DNA of 64,000 nucleotides from Bacteroidales bacterium 6E. Lineage in GTDB: Bacteria; Bacteroidota; Bacteroidia; Bacteroidales; Prolixibacteraceae. Shown piece by piece: positions 25,593 through 34,853 of this stretch. Every line of letters starts with the position of its first letter. The stretch's first letter is position 1. The notes below the pieces were generated by a model. It had not been told where the DNA came from, did not search any database, and was given only the letters and a program-made list of their open reading frames with translations. Both the position numbers and the translations under genes were made by a program. The DNA is taken from assembly GCA_001270045.2 (NCBI GenBank), contig DF970690.1, positions 94,265 through 158,264 on the forward strand. Reading direction: 5' to 3'.

Positions 25593-26801
25593 CTAGTCTT
25601 TTAAAAACATCTCCATAAATTGCGGCCCGCGCAACATTCCATATCCGCCAGCCCTGGGGGCAAACTCGTCATATACATCAACCTGGTCGGGTGCCATTCC
25701 CGGCTTGTAAATGATAAAAGGTACCGGATCGTTAGTATGAGTCCTGATGGCACAGGGCGTAGGATGGTCGGGCAACACCGCCAAAGCCACGGGTTCATCC
25801 ATTACCGATGTTTCTTCCATGATGGTCTTCACCACCCTTTTGTCAAGATATTCGATGGTTTTTACTTTCAATTCAGCATCCCCTTCATGGCCAGCCTCAT
25901 CGCTTGCCTCAATATGCAGGTATACCAGGTCGTGGTCATGCAGGGCGTCAATGGCTGCCCGGGCTTTTCCTTCGTAATTGGTATCATAAAGTCCGGTGGC
26001 CCCTTCAACCAAAATCACATCCATACCAGCCAAAACCCCGATTCCCTGAATCAGGTCAACTGCCGATATTACAGCCGATCGTTCAATACCACACATTTCC
26101 CTGAATGTTGGCATCTTAGGCTTGTTCCCCGGAGACCAGGGCCAAATGCAGGTCGCCGGATCCTTGCCCTCAGCAATTCTTTTAATATTGACAGGATGGT
26201 CCATCAGAAGAAAAAAGGATCGCATGACCAGGTAATTGATCAACCGCGCCGATTTTTCAGCCTCTGTCGTTTCGGGTTTTACCATGACCTCTTTGTAAGG
26301 GGTACCCATCACGTCATGGGGCGGGGTACAATTTATTTCTTTATTTCCGCCCTTAATGACCAATAAGTTTCGATAAGAGACTCCCGGATAAAACCGGATC
26401 ATCTCGTTCCCAAGTTTCTTATTGAGAAAAGTCATCAGTTCAGCCGCCTCCTCCGAGGAAATATGTCCGGCGGAATGGTTCTTGATGGTATTATTTTCAA
26501 CGCAAATCAGGTTACATCGGAGCGCCAGATCACCCTCATTCAATTCAACGCCCATGCTGGCGGCTTCAAGTACACCCCGTCCCTCAAAAACCTCAGGCAC
26601 ATTGTATCCCATCACAGCAAGGTTGGCAATTTCACTCCCCGGATGCATTCCCGGGGGAATGGTATCGAGCATACCGGTTTTTCCCATTCGGGCCAATTTG
26701 TCAATATGGGGTGTATTTGCGGCCTGTAATGGAGTTTTGCCTCCCAGTTTCTCCAATGGCTCATCAGCCATTCCGTCTCCCAAAATGATGATGTATTTCA
26801 T
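25593..26801 (-). CDS. apgM: ApgM-type phosphoglycerate mutase-like protein (proposed homoserine kinase)
   Basis: The 402-residue protein belongs to the archaeal-type cofactor-independent phosphoglycerate mutase family of the alkaline-phosphatase superfamily. It shows the metal site IIILGDGMADEP, the active-site serine in MHPGSEIANLAVMGY, and the metal ligands in HIEASDEAGHEGD and AVLPDHPTP. It sits between thrA and thrC, exactly where homoserine kinase is needed, and no GHMP-type thrB is in the operon. The subfamily carries the name 'proposed homoserine kinase' on this synteny. The reaction is inferred from context only; mutase activity is also possible. Confidence 0.85.
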   Translation of the reverse strand: MKYIIILGDGMADEPLEKLGGKTPLQAANTPHIDKLARMGKTGMLDTIPPGMHPGSEIANLAVMGYNVPEVFEGRGVLEAASMGVELNEGDLALRCNLICVENNTIKNHSAGHISSEEAAELMTFLNKKLGNEMIRFYPGVSYRNLLVIKGGNKEINCTPPHDVMGTPYKEVMVKPETTEAEKSARLINYLVMRSFFLLMDHPVNIKRIAEGKDPATCIWPWSPGNKPKMPTFREMCGIERSAVISAVDLIQGIGVLAGMDVILVEGATGLYDTNYEGKARAAIDALHDHDLVYLHIEASDEAGHEGDAELKVKTIEYLDKRVVKTIMEETSVMDEPVALAVLPDHPTPCAIRTHTNDPVPFIIYKPGMAPDQVDVYDEFAPRAGGYGMLRGPQFMEMFLKD

Positions 26802-26837
26802 ATGGCTCTCGTTCTTAATGATATTAGAGGTTTCAAA

Positions 26838-29258
26838 TCAGATATTTGACACCTTGATGATATCCGCAAATACCCCTGCGGCAGTGACATCTGCTCCGGC
26901 GCCATAACCCTTGATTAGCATGGGAAATTCGTTATATCTTTCCGTACGGTATATGATCAGGTTATTGCTGCCCTCCAGGTCATAAAATGGATGTTGTTGT
27001 CCGATCTCCAGCAGCCCAACCTCGGCATGTCCCTCCTCGAAACTGGCGACAAACCGCCACTTCATACCTTTGCCTGACAGCTCTTTGCGTCTGGATTCAA
27101 AACTTTGGTCCAGCTCAGGTAACTTCGCCCAGAAATCGTCAGTTGAACCCTCAAAATAGTGTTCCGGAATAAATGAATTAATCCGAACATCATCTTTATC
27201 GATTCGGTATCCTGATTCACGGGCAAGGATGAGGAGCTTACGCACTACGTCTACCCCGCTCAGGTCAATTCGGGGATCAGGTTCAGAATAACCTGCATCT
27301 TTCGCCATCCTGACAGCCTTACTGAAAGGAATCTTATCAGACAAGGTATTGAAAATGAAATTCAGGGTACCGGAAAGAACCGCTTCGATCCGCAATACCT
27401 TATCGCCCGAATTTACAAGGTCATTTAAGGTATTTATGATTGGCAAACCTGCGCCCACATTGGTTTCAAACAAGAACTTCACCCCTTTTTGCTTGGCGGT
27501 TTTCTTGAGAAGCGCATAATTTTCATATTCCGAACTTGCCGCAATTTTATTGGCGGTAACCACCGACACGTTGGCATCAAGAATCCGGTGATACTGCCTG
27601 GCTATTTCCCCGGATGCCGTACAGTCGACGAATACGCTGTTATACATATTCATCGAAATCATCTCGGATATGAATTCGCTAACTTTCGACATTTTTTCAG
27701 ATTCTGACAAAAGATTCTTAAAGTTGGCTACATCAATACCATCGCGGTCAAAAACCATCTTTCGGGAATTTGCGATACCTGTAATTTTCAGGTTTAGATG
27801 ATTTTCGTTGAGCAACCGCTCATGTTGGCGGGCTATCTGGGCCAAAAGATGGCTGCCCACAAGCCCGACGCCGATCAGGAAGATATTTAACTCAACATTC
27901 TCGGAAAGGAAGAATGATTCATGCACCACATTGAGTGTCTTGCGCAGATCCTCGTTTCGGACCACCCATGAAATATTATATTCGGATGCCCCTTGTGCGA
28001 TGGCACTGACGTTGATCCCGTTGCGACCAATGGTGGTAAATAACTTCCCGGCTATACCGGTACTGTGTTTCATATTTTCACCAACAATAGCGACAATCGA
28101 AAGATTGTTCTCAACCACAACCTTATTGATTTGATCAGAGGCGATTTCATGGGCAAATTCCTTTCTGATCGCCTCTTCGGCAACCTCTGCCGAATGCTCC
28201 TCAATGGCGATGCTGATGGTGTTTTCGGAGGAGGCCTGGGAGATCAGGATTACATTGATTTTTTCCTTGGCAAGGGCAGTAAAAAGCCGCATTGAAATAC
28301 CTGCGACGCCAACCATCCCTATTCCCTGAACCGTCAACAACGCAATCCTTGATATGGATGAAATACCCTTGATGGGTCTTTCCCTTCCATTGGCTACAGA
28401 TTGTGTAATCAAGGTACCGTCAGCCTCAGGCCTTAAGGTATTTTTTATATGAACAGGTATTCCTTTTTTGTATACCGGCAAAATTGTCGGTGGATATATG
28501 ACTTTGGCTCCGAAATTCGAAAGTTCCATTGCCTCTGTATAGGAAAGGACAGGGATGGTATATGCCTTCCGGATCACCTTTGGGTCGGCAGTCATGAAGC
28601 CATCAACATCGGTCCATATTTCCAAAGAATCAACATCAAGGGCTGCAGCAATTATCGCTGCGGTATAATCCGATCCACCTCTTCCGAGGGTTGTATATTC
28701 ACCAGCTTTGTTTTTGGCCACAAACCCAGGTACTATGGCTACACCATGAAATTGTTCAAAGCAGCTTTTGATCTGGGCATTCGTTTTGGCAAAATCAACT
28801 GTTGCCTTTCCGAATTGACTGTCGGTCAATATAAAACCTGAGGCATCTTTTAGTTCACATCCAAAATAACGGGAAATGATCAATGAGGATAAACGTTCAC
28901 CCATTCCCAACAGACGATCCATTGTTTTTGGCGTCAACTCATTCACCAGTGTCACACCCATCATTACCTGTTCCAACTCTTGCAACAAAGGACCTATCTC
29001 TTCCATGACTCCGGAAGGCCTTTCAAAAAGTTCAGTGACTACATCAAAGTGGCGTTCCCGGATTGCCTCCAACTCATCCTGGTAGAAATCTGAGCCCAAG
29101 GCAGCCATTTTAGCCGCATTGACTATTTTGTCAGTTATCCCACCCAATGCAGAAACAACCACAACCACATCCGTGGATTGACCGGAAACAATTTCTTGTA
29201 CTTTTTTGATATTGACGGCACTGCCAACCGAAGTTCCACCGAACTTTAAGACTTTCAT
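26838..29258 (-). CDS. thrA: Bifunctional aspartate kinase / homoserine dehydrogenase
   Basis: ThrA performs the first and third steps from aspartate to homoserine. The 806-residue fusion has an intact kinase: KFGGTSVGS at residues 6-14, TTLGRGGSDYTAAI, and IWTDVDGFMTADPKV. ACT domains follow at about 310-450. The homoserine dehydrogenase half has its NAD(P) motif IFLIGVGLVGSHLL near residue 460 and the catalytic ETNVGAGLPIINTLNDL block. It is the first gene of thrA-apgM-thrC; 36 bp separate it from apgM. It contrasts with the degraded aspartokinase at 13126-14490. Confidence 0.96.
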   Translation of the reverse strand: MKVLKFGGTSVGSAVNIKKVQEIVSGQSTDVVVVVSALGGITDKIVNAAKMAALGSDFYQDELEAIRERHFDVVTELFERPSGVMEEIGPLLQELEQVMMGVTLVNELTPKTMDRLLGMGERLSSLIISRYFGCELKDASGFILTDSQFGKATVDFAKTNAQIKSCFEQFHGVAIVPGFVAKNKAGEYTTLGRGGSDYTAAIIAAALDVDSLEIWTDVDGFMTADPKVIRKAYTIPVLSYTEAMELSNFGAKVIYPPTILPVYKKGIPVHIKNTLRPEADGTLITQSVANGRERPIKGISSISRIALLTVQGIGMVGVAGISMRLFTALAKEKINVILISQASSENTISIAIEEHSAEVAEEAIRKEFAHEIASDQINKVVVENNLSIVAIVGENMKHSTGIAGKLFTTIGRNGINVSAIAQGASEYNISWVVRNEDLRKTLNVVHESFFLSENVELNIFLIGVGLVGSHLLAQIARQHERLLNENHLNLKITGIANSRKMVFDRDGIDVANFKNLLSESEKMSKVSEFISEMISMNMYNSVFVDCTASGEIARQYHRILDANVSVVTANKIAASSEYENYALLKKTAKQKGVKFLFETNVGAGLPIINTLNDLVNSGDKVLRIEAVLSGTLNFIFNTLSDKIPFSKAVRMAKDAGYSEPDPRIDLSGVDVVRKLLILARESGYRIDKDDVRINSFIPEHYFEGSTDDFWAKLPELDQSFESRRKELSGKGMKWRFVASFEEGHAEVGLLEIGQQHPFYDLEGSNNLIIYRTERYNEFPMLIKGYGAGADVTAAGVFADIIKVSNI

Positions 29259-29307
29259 ATTTGGAGTATTTTTAGAATTCTTTGACGACCCATCATAAGG
29301 CGCATCA

Positions 29308-29315
29308 CAAAAATA
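29308..29315 (-). promoter_or_regulatory. -7 box of the threonine operon
   Basis: Minus-strand TATTTTTG, 49 nt before the thrA ATG. A TTG lies 22 nt upstream, longer than the ideal spacing. A 16-codon ORF begins just after it and its stop overlaps the thrA start (ATATGA), but it has no Thr codons. Confidence 0.45.
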
Positions 29316-29434
29316 GGATTGTAGACTGATTATTGTACAAAATGAATATAAATAACACCCAAGATTAACACTAGGTTCTTTGAAATTCAGGATTTGTATC
29401 CTTTTGACTCATTGCGCCATATGACAAATACCAT

Positions 29435-29475
29435 AAAAAACACCGGACAGGCAATTCATTCTGCCATATCCGGTG
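29435..29475 (-). terminator. Terminator of recA
   Basis: On the minus strand CACCGGA pairs with TCCGGTG and an inner GGCA with TGCC, followed by TTTTTT. It ends the bcp-recA unit. Confidence 0.85.
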
Positions 29476-29497
29476 CTACAAGACATCGTGAGAAATT

Positions 29498-30523
29498 CTA
29501 TTCGTTGTCGGATGAGGCCGTGATAACCTCAAGGATTTTTGATTCCAGTTCAGCGGAAAGTTCAGGATTGTCACGGATCAGTTTTCGTACTGCATCCCTA
29601 CCCTGCCCCAGCTTTGTTTCACCATAACTGAACCACGAACCACTTTTCTTGATTACATTATAATTTACGCCCAGGTCGATAATTTCGCCCGTTTTGCTGA
29701 TGCCTTCACCATAAAGGATATCAAATTCGGCCTTGCGGAAAGGAGGTGCAATTTTATTTTTGACAACCTTAACCCTTACGTTATTTCCGGTAACTTCTTC
29801 GCCGTCCTTGATTTGACCGACCCTGCGGATATCAAGCCTGACCGAGGCATAAAACTTCAGTGCATTACCGCCCGTAGTCGTTTCAGGATTACCGAACATT
29901 ACCCCAATCTTTTCCCTCAACTGGTTGATAAAAATACAGCAGGTCCGGGTTTTGCTGATGTTGGCGGTCAGTTTTCTGAGTGCCTGCGACATCAACCTGG
30001 CTTGCAAGCCCATTTTCGAATCACCCATATCCCCTTCGAGTTCAGCTTTCGGAGTAAGGGCTGCCACAGAGTCAATCACGACAATGTCGACCGCACCCGA
30101 TCGGATGAGGCTATCGGCAATTTCCAACGCCTGCTCCCCATGGTCAGGCTGTGAAATCAGGAGCTCATCAGTGTTGACACCCAATTTCCTGGCATAATAG
30201 GGATCAAAGGCATGCTCGGCATCTATGATTGCGGCAATGCCTCCCAGTTTCTGGGTTTCTGCAATGGCATGGATTGCCAGAGTGGTTTTTCCTGATGATT
30301 CAGGACCATATATCTCAATGATACGACCCCGCGGGTATCCACCTATTCCCAGCGCTACATCCAACCCGATAGATCCTGATGAAATGGCGGGAACATCGTC
30401 GACAGGTTTATCGCCCATACGCATGATTGAACCCTTTCCGAAACTTTTTTCAATTTTATCGAGTGTTAGTTGCAGGGCTTTCAATTTTTCCTTATTGACA
30501 GCTGATTGCTCTTCCTTTGTCAT
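29498..30523 (-). CDS. recA: Recombinase RecA
   Basis: RecA drives homologous strand exchange and the SOS response. The 341-residue protein has Walker [10 protein letters not shown] at residues 73-81, Walker B in VVIDSVAAL, and the L2-loop region ([17 protein letters not shown]). Length is normal. It lies 10 bp after bcp and probably shares its promoter. I saw no LexA-type dyad near that promoter, so damage induction is not evident. Confidence 0.98.
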   Translation of the reverse strand: MTKEEQSAVNKEKLKALQLTLDKIEKSFGKGSIMRMGDKPVDDVPAISSGSIGLDVALGIGGYPRGRIIEIYGPESSGKTTLAIHAIAETQKLGGIAAIIDAEHAFDPYYARKLGVNTDELLISQPDHGEQALEIADSLIRSGAVDIVVIDSVAALTPKAELEGDMGDSKMGLQARLMSQALRKLTANISKTRTCCIFINQLREKIGVMFGNPETTTGGNALKFYASVRLDIRRVGQIKDGEEVTGNNVRVKVVKNKIAPPFRKAEFDILYGEGISKTGEIIDLGVNYNVIKKSGSWFSYGETKLGQGRDAVRKLIRDNPELSAELESKILEVITASSDNE

Positions 30524-30533
30524 GTTTCAATTA

Positions 30534-30998
30534 TTATAAGTTGAGTTTTTTAATGATTTGACTAGTATGGCTTTTTGTATCGACCTTACCAAAGACTTCC
30601 TCTATTCGCCCTTGCTCATCGATGACAAAGGTAGAACGGATAACCCCCATATAGGTTTTGCCGTAATTTTTCTTTTCGCCCCAGGCACCGTAAGCCTCCA
30701 GAATGGTCTTGTCTTCATCGGAAAGAAGGTTAAACTTCAGGCCATATTTAGCGGCAAACTTCTGATGGGAAGCCTGGTTGTCGGGACTTACGCCTACAAC
30801 ATGATATCCCTTCCCGATCCACATATCATAGTTGTCATTCAGGTTACACGCTTCCGCAGTACAACCCGGAGTATCATCCTTCGGATAAAAATAGAGAATC
30901 AACTTTTTGCCCAGGAAATCATCCAGCGATATCTTTTCACCTGACTGATTAATCCCCTCAAAATGAGGAGCCTTAACCCCTTTTTCAAGTAATCCCAT
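30534..30998 (-). CDS. bcp: Thiol peroxidase Bcp (peroxiredoxin Q)
   Basis: Bcp reduces hydroperoxides using thioredoxin. The ATG at 30998 gives 154 residues in register with the family (start MGLLEKGVKAPHF). The peroxidatic Cys46 in DDTPGCTAEAC and resolving Cys51 are both kept, and the protein ends in the usual helix. It precedes recA by 10 bp, a pairing that links peroxide defence with DNA repair. Confidence 0.95.
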   Translation of the reverse strand: MGLLEKGVKAPHFEGINQSGEKISLDDFLGKKLILYFYPKDDTPGCTAEACNLNDNYDMWIGKGYHVVGVSPDNQASHQKFAAKYGLKFNLLSDEDKTILEAYGAWGEKKNYGKTYMGVIRSTFVIDEQGRIEEVFGKVDTKSHTSQIIKKLNL

Positions 30999-31022
30999 AC
31001 ATTTGCCTTTATTAGTGAGACA

Positions 31023-31030
31023 CAAATATA
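31023..31030 (-). promoter_or_regulatory. -7 box of bcp-recA
   Basis: Minus-strand TATATTTG, 24 nt before the bcp ATG; a CTG close to the ideal TTG lies 18 nt upstream of it. Confidence 0.6.
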
Positions 31031-31262
31031 AACTAATTCAATCAAAATCAGGGAAGATTGGAATCACCTAATTCTGCACAATTGCACATAAGATATTGAC
31101 ATGCAGAAACCTTCCCTGTATGCTTTATTTTTATAATTTTATATCGTGAAAAATTAGGAATATATTGGTTTTGGTATTGAATTTGAAATGGTATAATGGA
31201 TGGACAGTGATGGACTAATGTCCGCAAAAAACAATTCAATCCCTTCCTTACGAATATAGACA

Positions 31263-32873
31263 TTGAACATGAAGACTTTATCCAAAATACTTGTTTTTGC
31301 ACTGATATTTATATTGGCAGGCTTAACAGGATCATCCCTGGCGGCAAAGACTGTCATTCCGCAGGAAGACGAAAGAAATCGTGCCATTGAAAACTTTCAT
31401 GAAGGAAAATTCGATCAGGCTTTACCAGTTTTCCAGAAGCTCGCCAACGCCTATCCCGCAGATTACCTGTTGAAGTATTTCACCGGCGCTTCTTTGATAG
31501 AGACAGGGTCCGTAGGGAAAGAGGCTGAAATGTACCTCTTGCTTGCCATCACGAGGGATGTCCCTGCTAAAGTCTTTTATTATCTGGGACGGCTATACCA
31601 CGCGCAGGGGAACTGGGACGGTGCCCTCCGGTTTTACAACCGCTTTATCAACAATTCGGATGCAAATCAGGTTGCTGAACTCAGGATCAAGGAACTGTCA
31701 GACCTCGCATATAATCAGGTCAACCCATTCAAAGGCAAAGATATAGTTTGGCCCCAGGCAAATGTCGAAATGGCGAACGTTTCATCAGACGCCCCTATCA
31801 ATGAATCTAATGACGAACCTGCCCCACAGTCGGATAATGCTGCGTTGGACATTCCCGAAGTTGTCAATGTTCCTGAGCCTGATTCCATCACATTGCCTCC
31901 CGTATCCCAGCTTCAGGAACCTGAAAGGATGGACACAGCCGCAAATGAGGTTCCTACAACCAATGATACCACCAGGCATGAAAACATTGCAATGAACAGG
32001 ATGGTGGAGACTGATTCATCCTTGACCGCCAACATGCCTGTTACCCCTGAACCAGTCCAGTTTATTGATAATAAAAGGCCTTCCCAACCAACTAAGGCCT
32101 CTCTTCCCTATATCGAATTCATACATTTCCGCATCAATTCAAGAGTAAATTACCTGACCAAAGAAATGTTTAAACTTGAAGAAGCAAAAGAAGCCTGGAG
32201 GCAGGGAATGGTCAAGGAAAAGCTTCTCAATGAAAAACTTGTTGAATTGCAGCAGTTAAGAAATCAGTATGGATCATCTCAAAACCTGGCAGAACGCGAT
32301 AAATTGGCAGCCGGAATCATCCAGCTTGAAAGGGAAACACTAACATTGAACAATGAATTGGAGATATTGTATGGGAAAGCACGGCAACTGGAACAAGATT
32401 GGTGGTCAAAGGCAGGAGAACAGGAATATGAAAATCTGAGGTTCACCACAGATTCATTGCAAAAGCTTGAGGAAGCGATCAGGAAAGCTTCTTTAACACC
32501 TCCCCCGACAATCGACCAACAGTTGATCGAAGAATTTGCCGAGCTCCAGGAAGAAGAGCCTACAACAAATGAAGAAGAATCCACAGAGAATAAGGTAATT
32601 TTTAAAATTCAGCTGGGTTCCTTTACAAAAGCTGTTCCACCCAGAACCAAGGAATTATTTGACAAAATTGCAATAATAAGGCCAATTGAGACTTTTATTG
32701 ATGAAAAGGGAGCCACCGTATATACAACAGGCAACATGAAAACATTTGCTGATGGCCTGGCACTGCAAAATCAAGTGCGTATGGAAGGTGTAAAAGATGC
32801 TTTTGTCATTGCCATCCTAAATGAAAAAAGAATATCTTTACAGGAAGCAAAAACATTAACAGGAGAGGAATGA
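31263..32873 (+). CDS. Exported TPR and SPOR-domain protein
   Basis: The 536-residue protein has a signal peptide (KILVFALIFILAGLTGSSLAA). TPR-like helices follow at about 35-160, then a long low-complexity Pro/Glu/Asn linker, a coiled-coil stretch at about 290-400 (LEEAKEAWRQGMVKEKLLNEK), and a C-terminal SPOR-like domain (VIFKIQLGSFTKAVPPRTKELF ... YTTGNMKTFADG). SPOR domains bind denuded peptidoglycan glycan strands, so a role at the cell wall or division site is likely. Its stop overlaps the clpS start (ATGA). An ATG two codons in is an alternative start. Confidence 0.85.
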   Translation: MNMKTLSKILVFALIFILAGLTGSSLAAKTVIPQEDERNRAIENFHEGKFDQALPVFQKLANAYPADYLLKYFTGASLIETGSVGKEAEMYLLLAITRDVPAKVFYYLGRLYHAQGNWDGALRFYNRFINNSDANQVAELRIKELSDLAYNQVNPFKGKDIVWPQANVEMANVSSDAPINESNDEPAPQSDNAALDIPEVVNVPEPDSITLPPVSQLQEPERMDTAANEVPTTNDTTRHENIAMNRMVETDSSLTANMPVTPEPVQFIDNKRPSQPTKASLPYIEFIHFRINSRVNYLTKEMFKLEEAKEAWRQGMVKEKLLNEKLVELQQLRNQYGSSQNLAERDKLAAGIIQLERETLTLNNELEILYGKARQLEQDWWSKAGEQEYENLRFTTDSLQKLEEAIRKASLTPPPTIDQQLIEEFAELQEEEPTTNEEESTENKVIFKIQLGSFTKAVPPRTKELFDKIAIIRPIETFIDEKGATVYTTGNMKTFADGLALQNQVRMEGVKDAFVIAILNEKRISLQEAKTLTGEE

Positions 32874-33148
32874 CCGATAAAGAAACCAGGAGAAAAACGA
32901 GTCGATGCCCTGACAGCAATGAAGACCTGGATAAATACCTGATTTTACACAATGACGATGTACATACATTCGATTATGTAATTCAGGCGCTGATGGAAAT
33001 TTGCGACCATGACTATATACAGGCGTCCCAATGCGCCATAATAACCCATTACAAGGGTAAGTGTGAGGTAAAGCATGGAAGATTCCCCAGCCTGAAAGAA
33101 ATGAAAGATGCTCTTGTATCTAAAGAACTTACGGCAACTATTGACTGA
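32870..33148 (+). CDS. clpS: ATP-dependent Clp protease adaptor ClpS
   Basis: ClpS delivers N-degron substrates to ClpAP/ClpCP. The 92-residue protein has the substrate-pocket motif LILHNDDVHTFDYVI at about residues 24-38 and the AIITHYKGKCEVKHG segment that follows in the family. The N-terminus is the usual flexible tail. It overlaps the upstream SPOR gene by four bases and is three bases before nfeD. Confidence 0.92.
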   Translation: MTDKETRRKTSRCPDSNEDLDKYLILHNDDVHTFDYVIQALMEICDHDYIQASQCAIITHYKGKCEVKHGRFPSLKEMKDALVSKELTATID

Positions 33149-33151
33149 ACC

Positions 33152-33625
33152 ATGACCATATTAGCGATTATTGTACTTATCATCCTGGGGCTTTTACTGC
33201 TGCTGCTTGAATTTGCGGTAGTACCCGGAGTTACCATTGCCGGTATCGGCGGATTCCTGCTATTGGCAGGAAGTGTTTACCTGGCTTTCGCACAGTTTGG
33301 TATGGGAGCCGGAATAGTTACCCTCGTATTTGTCCTGACTGCCGCACCGCTGATGGTGGTCTATTTTTTCAAGTCAAAAGCGGGGAAAAAAATGGTATTG
33401 GAAACGAATATCGATGCCAAGGTTGATACCAGCGAGACTGACAACATCCATCCCGGTGATGTTGGCCATACGGTCGGACGCCTAGCCCCAATCGGAAAGG
33501 TAAGAATCAATGACGTTACAGTGGAAGGTCATTCAACGGGTAGTTTTATCGACCATAACAAACCAGTTAAGGTTGTCAAGGTTTTCCCCGGAAAAGTAAT
33601 TGTGGAACTCATCAAAAATGAATAA
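33152..33625 (+). CDS. NfeD-like membrane protein
   Basis: The 157-residue protein has about three hydrophobic helices ([57 protein letters not shown]). A C-terminal OB-fold NfeD domain follows ([25 protein letters not shown]). It is the short NfeD1b type without the ClpP-like protease domain. NfeD proteins pair with flotillin/SPFH proteins, and floA follows with a few bases of overlap. Confidence 0.9.
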   Translation: MTILAIIVLIILGLLLLLLEFAVVPGVTIAGIGGFLLLAGSVYLAFAQFGMGAGIVTLVFVLTAAPLMVVYFFKSKAGKKMVLETNIDAKVDTSETDNIHPGDVGHTVGRLAPIGKVRINDVTVEGHSTGSFIDHNKPVKVVKVFPGKVIVELIKNE

Positions 33626-34607
33626 TATGAACGAACTATTTGGCCCATTCGGTTTATTGGTAGGACTACTTGTCCTGGTTATCATACTGTTGTATTTCAT
33701 CCCCATCGGATTATGGTTCTCCGCACTGGTTTCGGGAGTAAGAATCAGCCTGCTACAGCTCTTCCTGATGAGGTTTCGTAAGGTTCCTCCCGGAGTAATC
33801 GTACGTGCCATGATCGAAGGCATCAAGGCAGGCATCGCACTGAACCGCAACGACCTGGAAGCACACTATCTTGCCGGTGGACATGTTGCCAATGTTGTAC
33901 ATGCATTGGTATCAGCATCCAAGGCCAATATTCAGCTGACCTTCAACATGGCTACTGCCATAGACCTGGCAGGCCGTGATGTGTTTGAAGCAGTGCAGAT
34001 GTCCGTGAATCCCAAAGTAATCAACACCCCCCCTGTAACTGCAGTTGCCAAAGATGGTATCCAGCTGATTGCCAAGGCCAGGGTAACAGTCCGTGCCAAC
34101 ATCCGCCAGCTAGTTGGTGGTGCGGGAGAAGAAACCGTTCTTGCCCGTGTAGGAGAGGGAATTGTTTCTTCCATCGGTTCGGCTCACTCCCACAAGGAAG
34201 TACTTGAAAATCCGGATTATATTTCACGAACTGTTCTGGAGAAAGGGTTGGATGCCGGAACAGCTTTTGAAATTCTTTCCATTGACATAGCCGATATTGA
34301 CATAGGGAAAAACATCGGGGCTGGTTTGCAGATAGACCAGGCTGAAGCAGACAAAAATATTGCACAGGCAAAAGCTGAGGAACGCAGGGCCATGGCAGTT
34401 GCGCTTGAGCAGGAAATGCGTGCAAAAGCACAGGAAGCCAGGGCAAAGGTAATTGAAGCAGAAGCTCAGGTTCCACTGGCCATTTCTGAAGCATTCCGGA
34501 ACGGAAATCTGGGAATCATGGATTATATGAAGTACAAAAACATCATGGCTGACACTTCAATGCGAGATTCAATAGCAGGTGAAGAACAGGCAAAAAAGAA
34601 AAAATAA
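33618..34607 (+). CDS. floA: Flotillin-like protein FloA
   Basis: FloA is an SPFH-family protein that organises bacterial membrane microdomains. The 329-residue product has one N-terminal membrane hairpin ([19 protein letters not shown]). The SPFH-type region is typical of the UPF0365/YqfA family ([27 protein letters not shown]), and a coiled coil rich in Glu/Ala/Lys follows ([20 protein letters not shown]). The ATG at 33618 overlaps the nfeD stop; one at 33627 is possible. The nfeD-floA pairing is conserved in many bacteria. Confidence 0.93.
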   Translation: MNNMNELFGPFGLLVGLLVLVIILLYFIPIGLWFSALVSGVRISLLQLFLMRFRKVPPGVIVRAMIEGIKAGIALNRNDLEAHYLAGGHVANVVHALVSASKANIQLTFNMATAIDLAGRDVFEAVQMSVNPKVINTPPVTAVAKDGIQLIAKARVTVRANIRQLVGGAGEETVLARVGEGIVSSIGSAHSHKEVLENPDYISRTVLEKGLDAGTAFEILSIDIADIDIGKNIGAGLQIDQAEADKNIAQAKAEERRAMAVALEQEMRAKAQEARAKVIEAEAQVPLAISEAFRNGNLGIMDYMKYKNIMADTSMRDSIAGEEQAKKKK

Positions 34608-34621
34608 AAAAGTTTGGAAAT

Positions 34622-34653
34622 AAAAAAGGCCTTCTCTTCGGAAGGCTTTTTTA
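34622..34653 (+). terminator. Terminator of the clpS-nfeD-floA unit
   Basis: An A-run with GCCTTC pairs with GAAGGC and a T-run. Confidence 0.9.
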
Positions 34654-34722
34654 TTTACTGAAATTTCATCAATGCCATCTGGTTCAAAACCATTACCCTT
34701 ATTGTTTGTTTAATGCAATAGC

Positions 34723-34756
34723 ATCGTAATCAGATTCAATATGAACAGATTACGAT
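34723..34756. promoter_or_regulatory. Perfect 9-bp inverted repeat upstream of the phosphotriesterase-like gene
   Basis: ATCGTAATC and GATTACGAT, 16 bases apart, about 100 bp before the ATG at 34854. Arm length and spacing suit a dimeric regulator; no regulator gene is adjacent. Confidence 0.4.
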
Positions 34757-34853
34757 ATAATTTCCATTAGATTTGATTGCTACTGGATTGATTTCGCTGA
34801 GAAAGGAACTTAAACATCTCAAAAAAAAGACATACATATAATAAGACAACAAG

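Noticed and set aside
29259..29306. 16-codon ORF ending on the thrA start (ATATGA) as a threonine leader peptide
   Set aside because: It contains no Thr codons, the 5' UTR is short and no attenuator hairpin follows; overlap alone is weak evidence.
31048..31302. 84-codon minus-strand frame between bcp and the SPOR gene
   Set aside because: It overlaps the start and signal peptide of the SPOR gene on the other strand and shows no family resemblance or signals.
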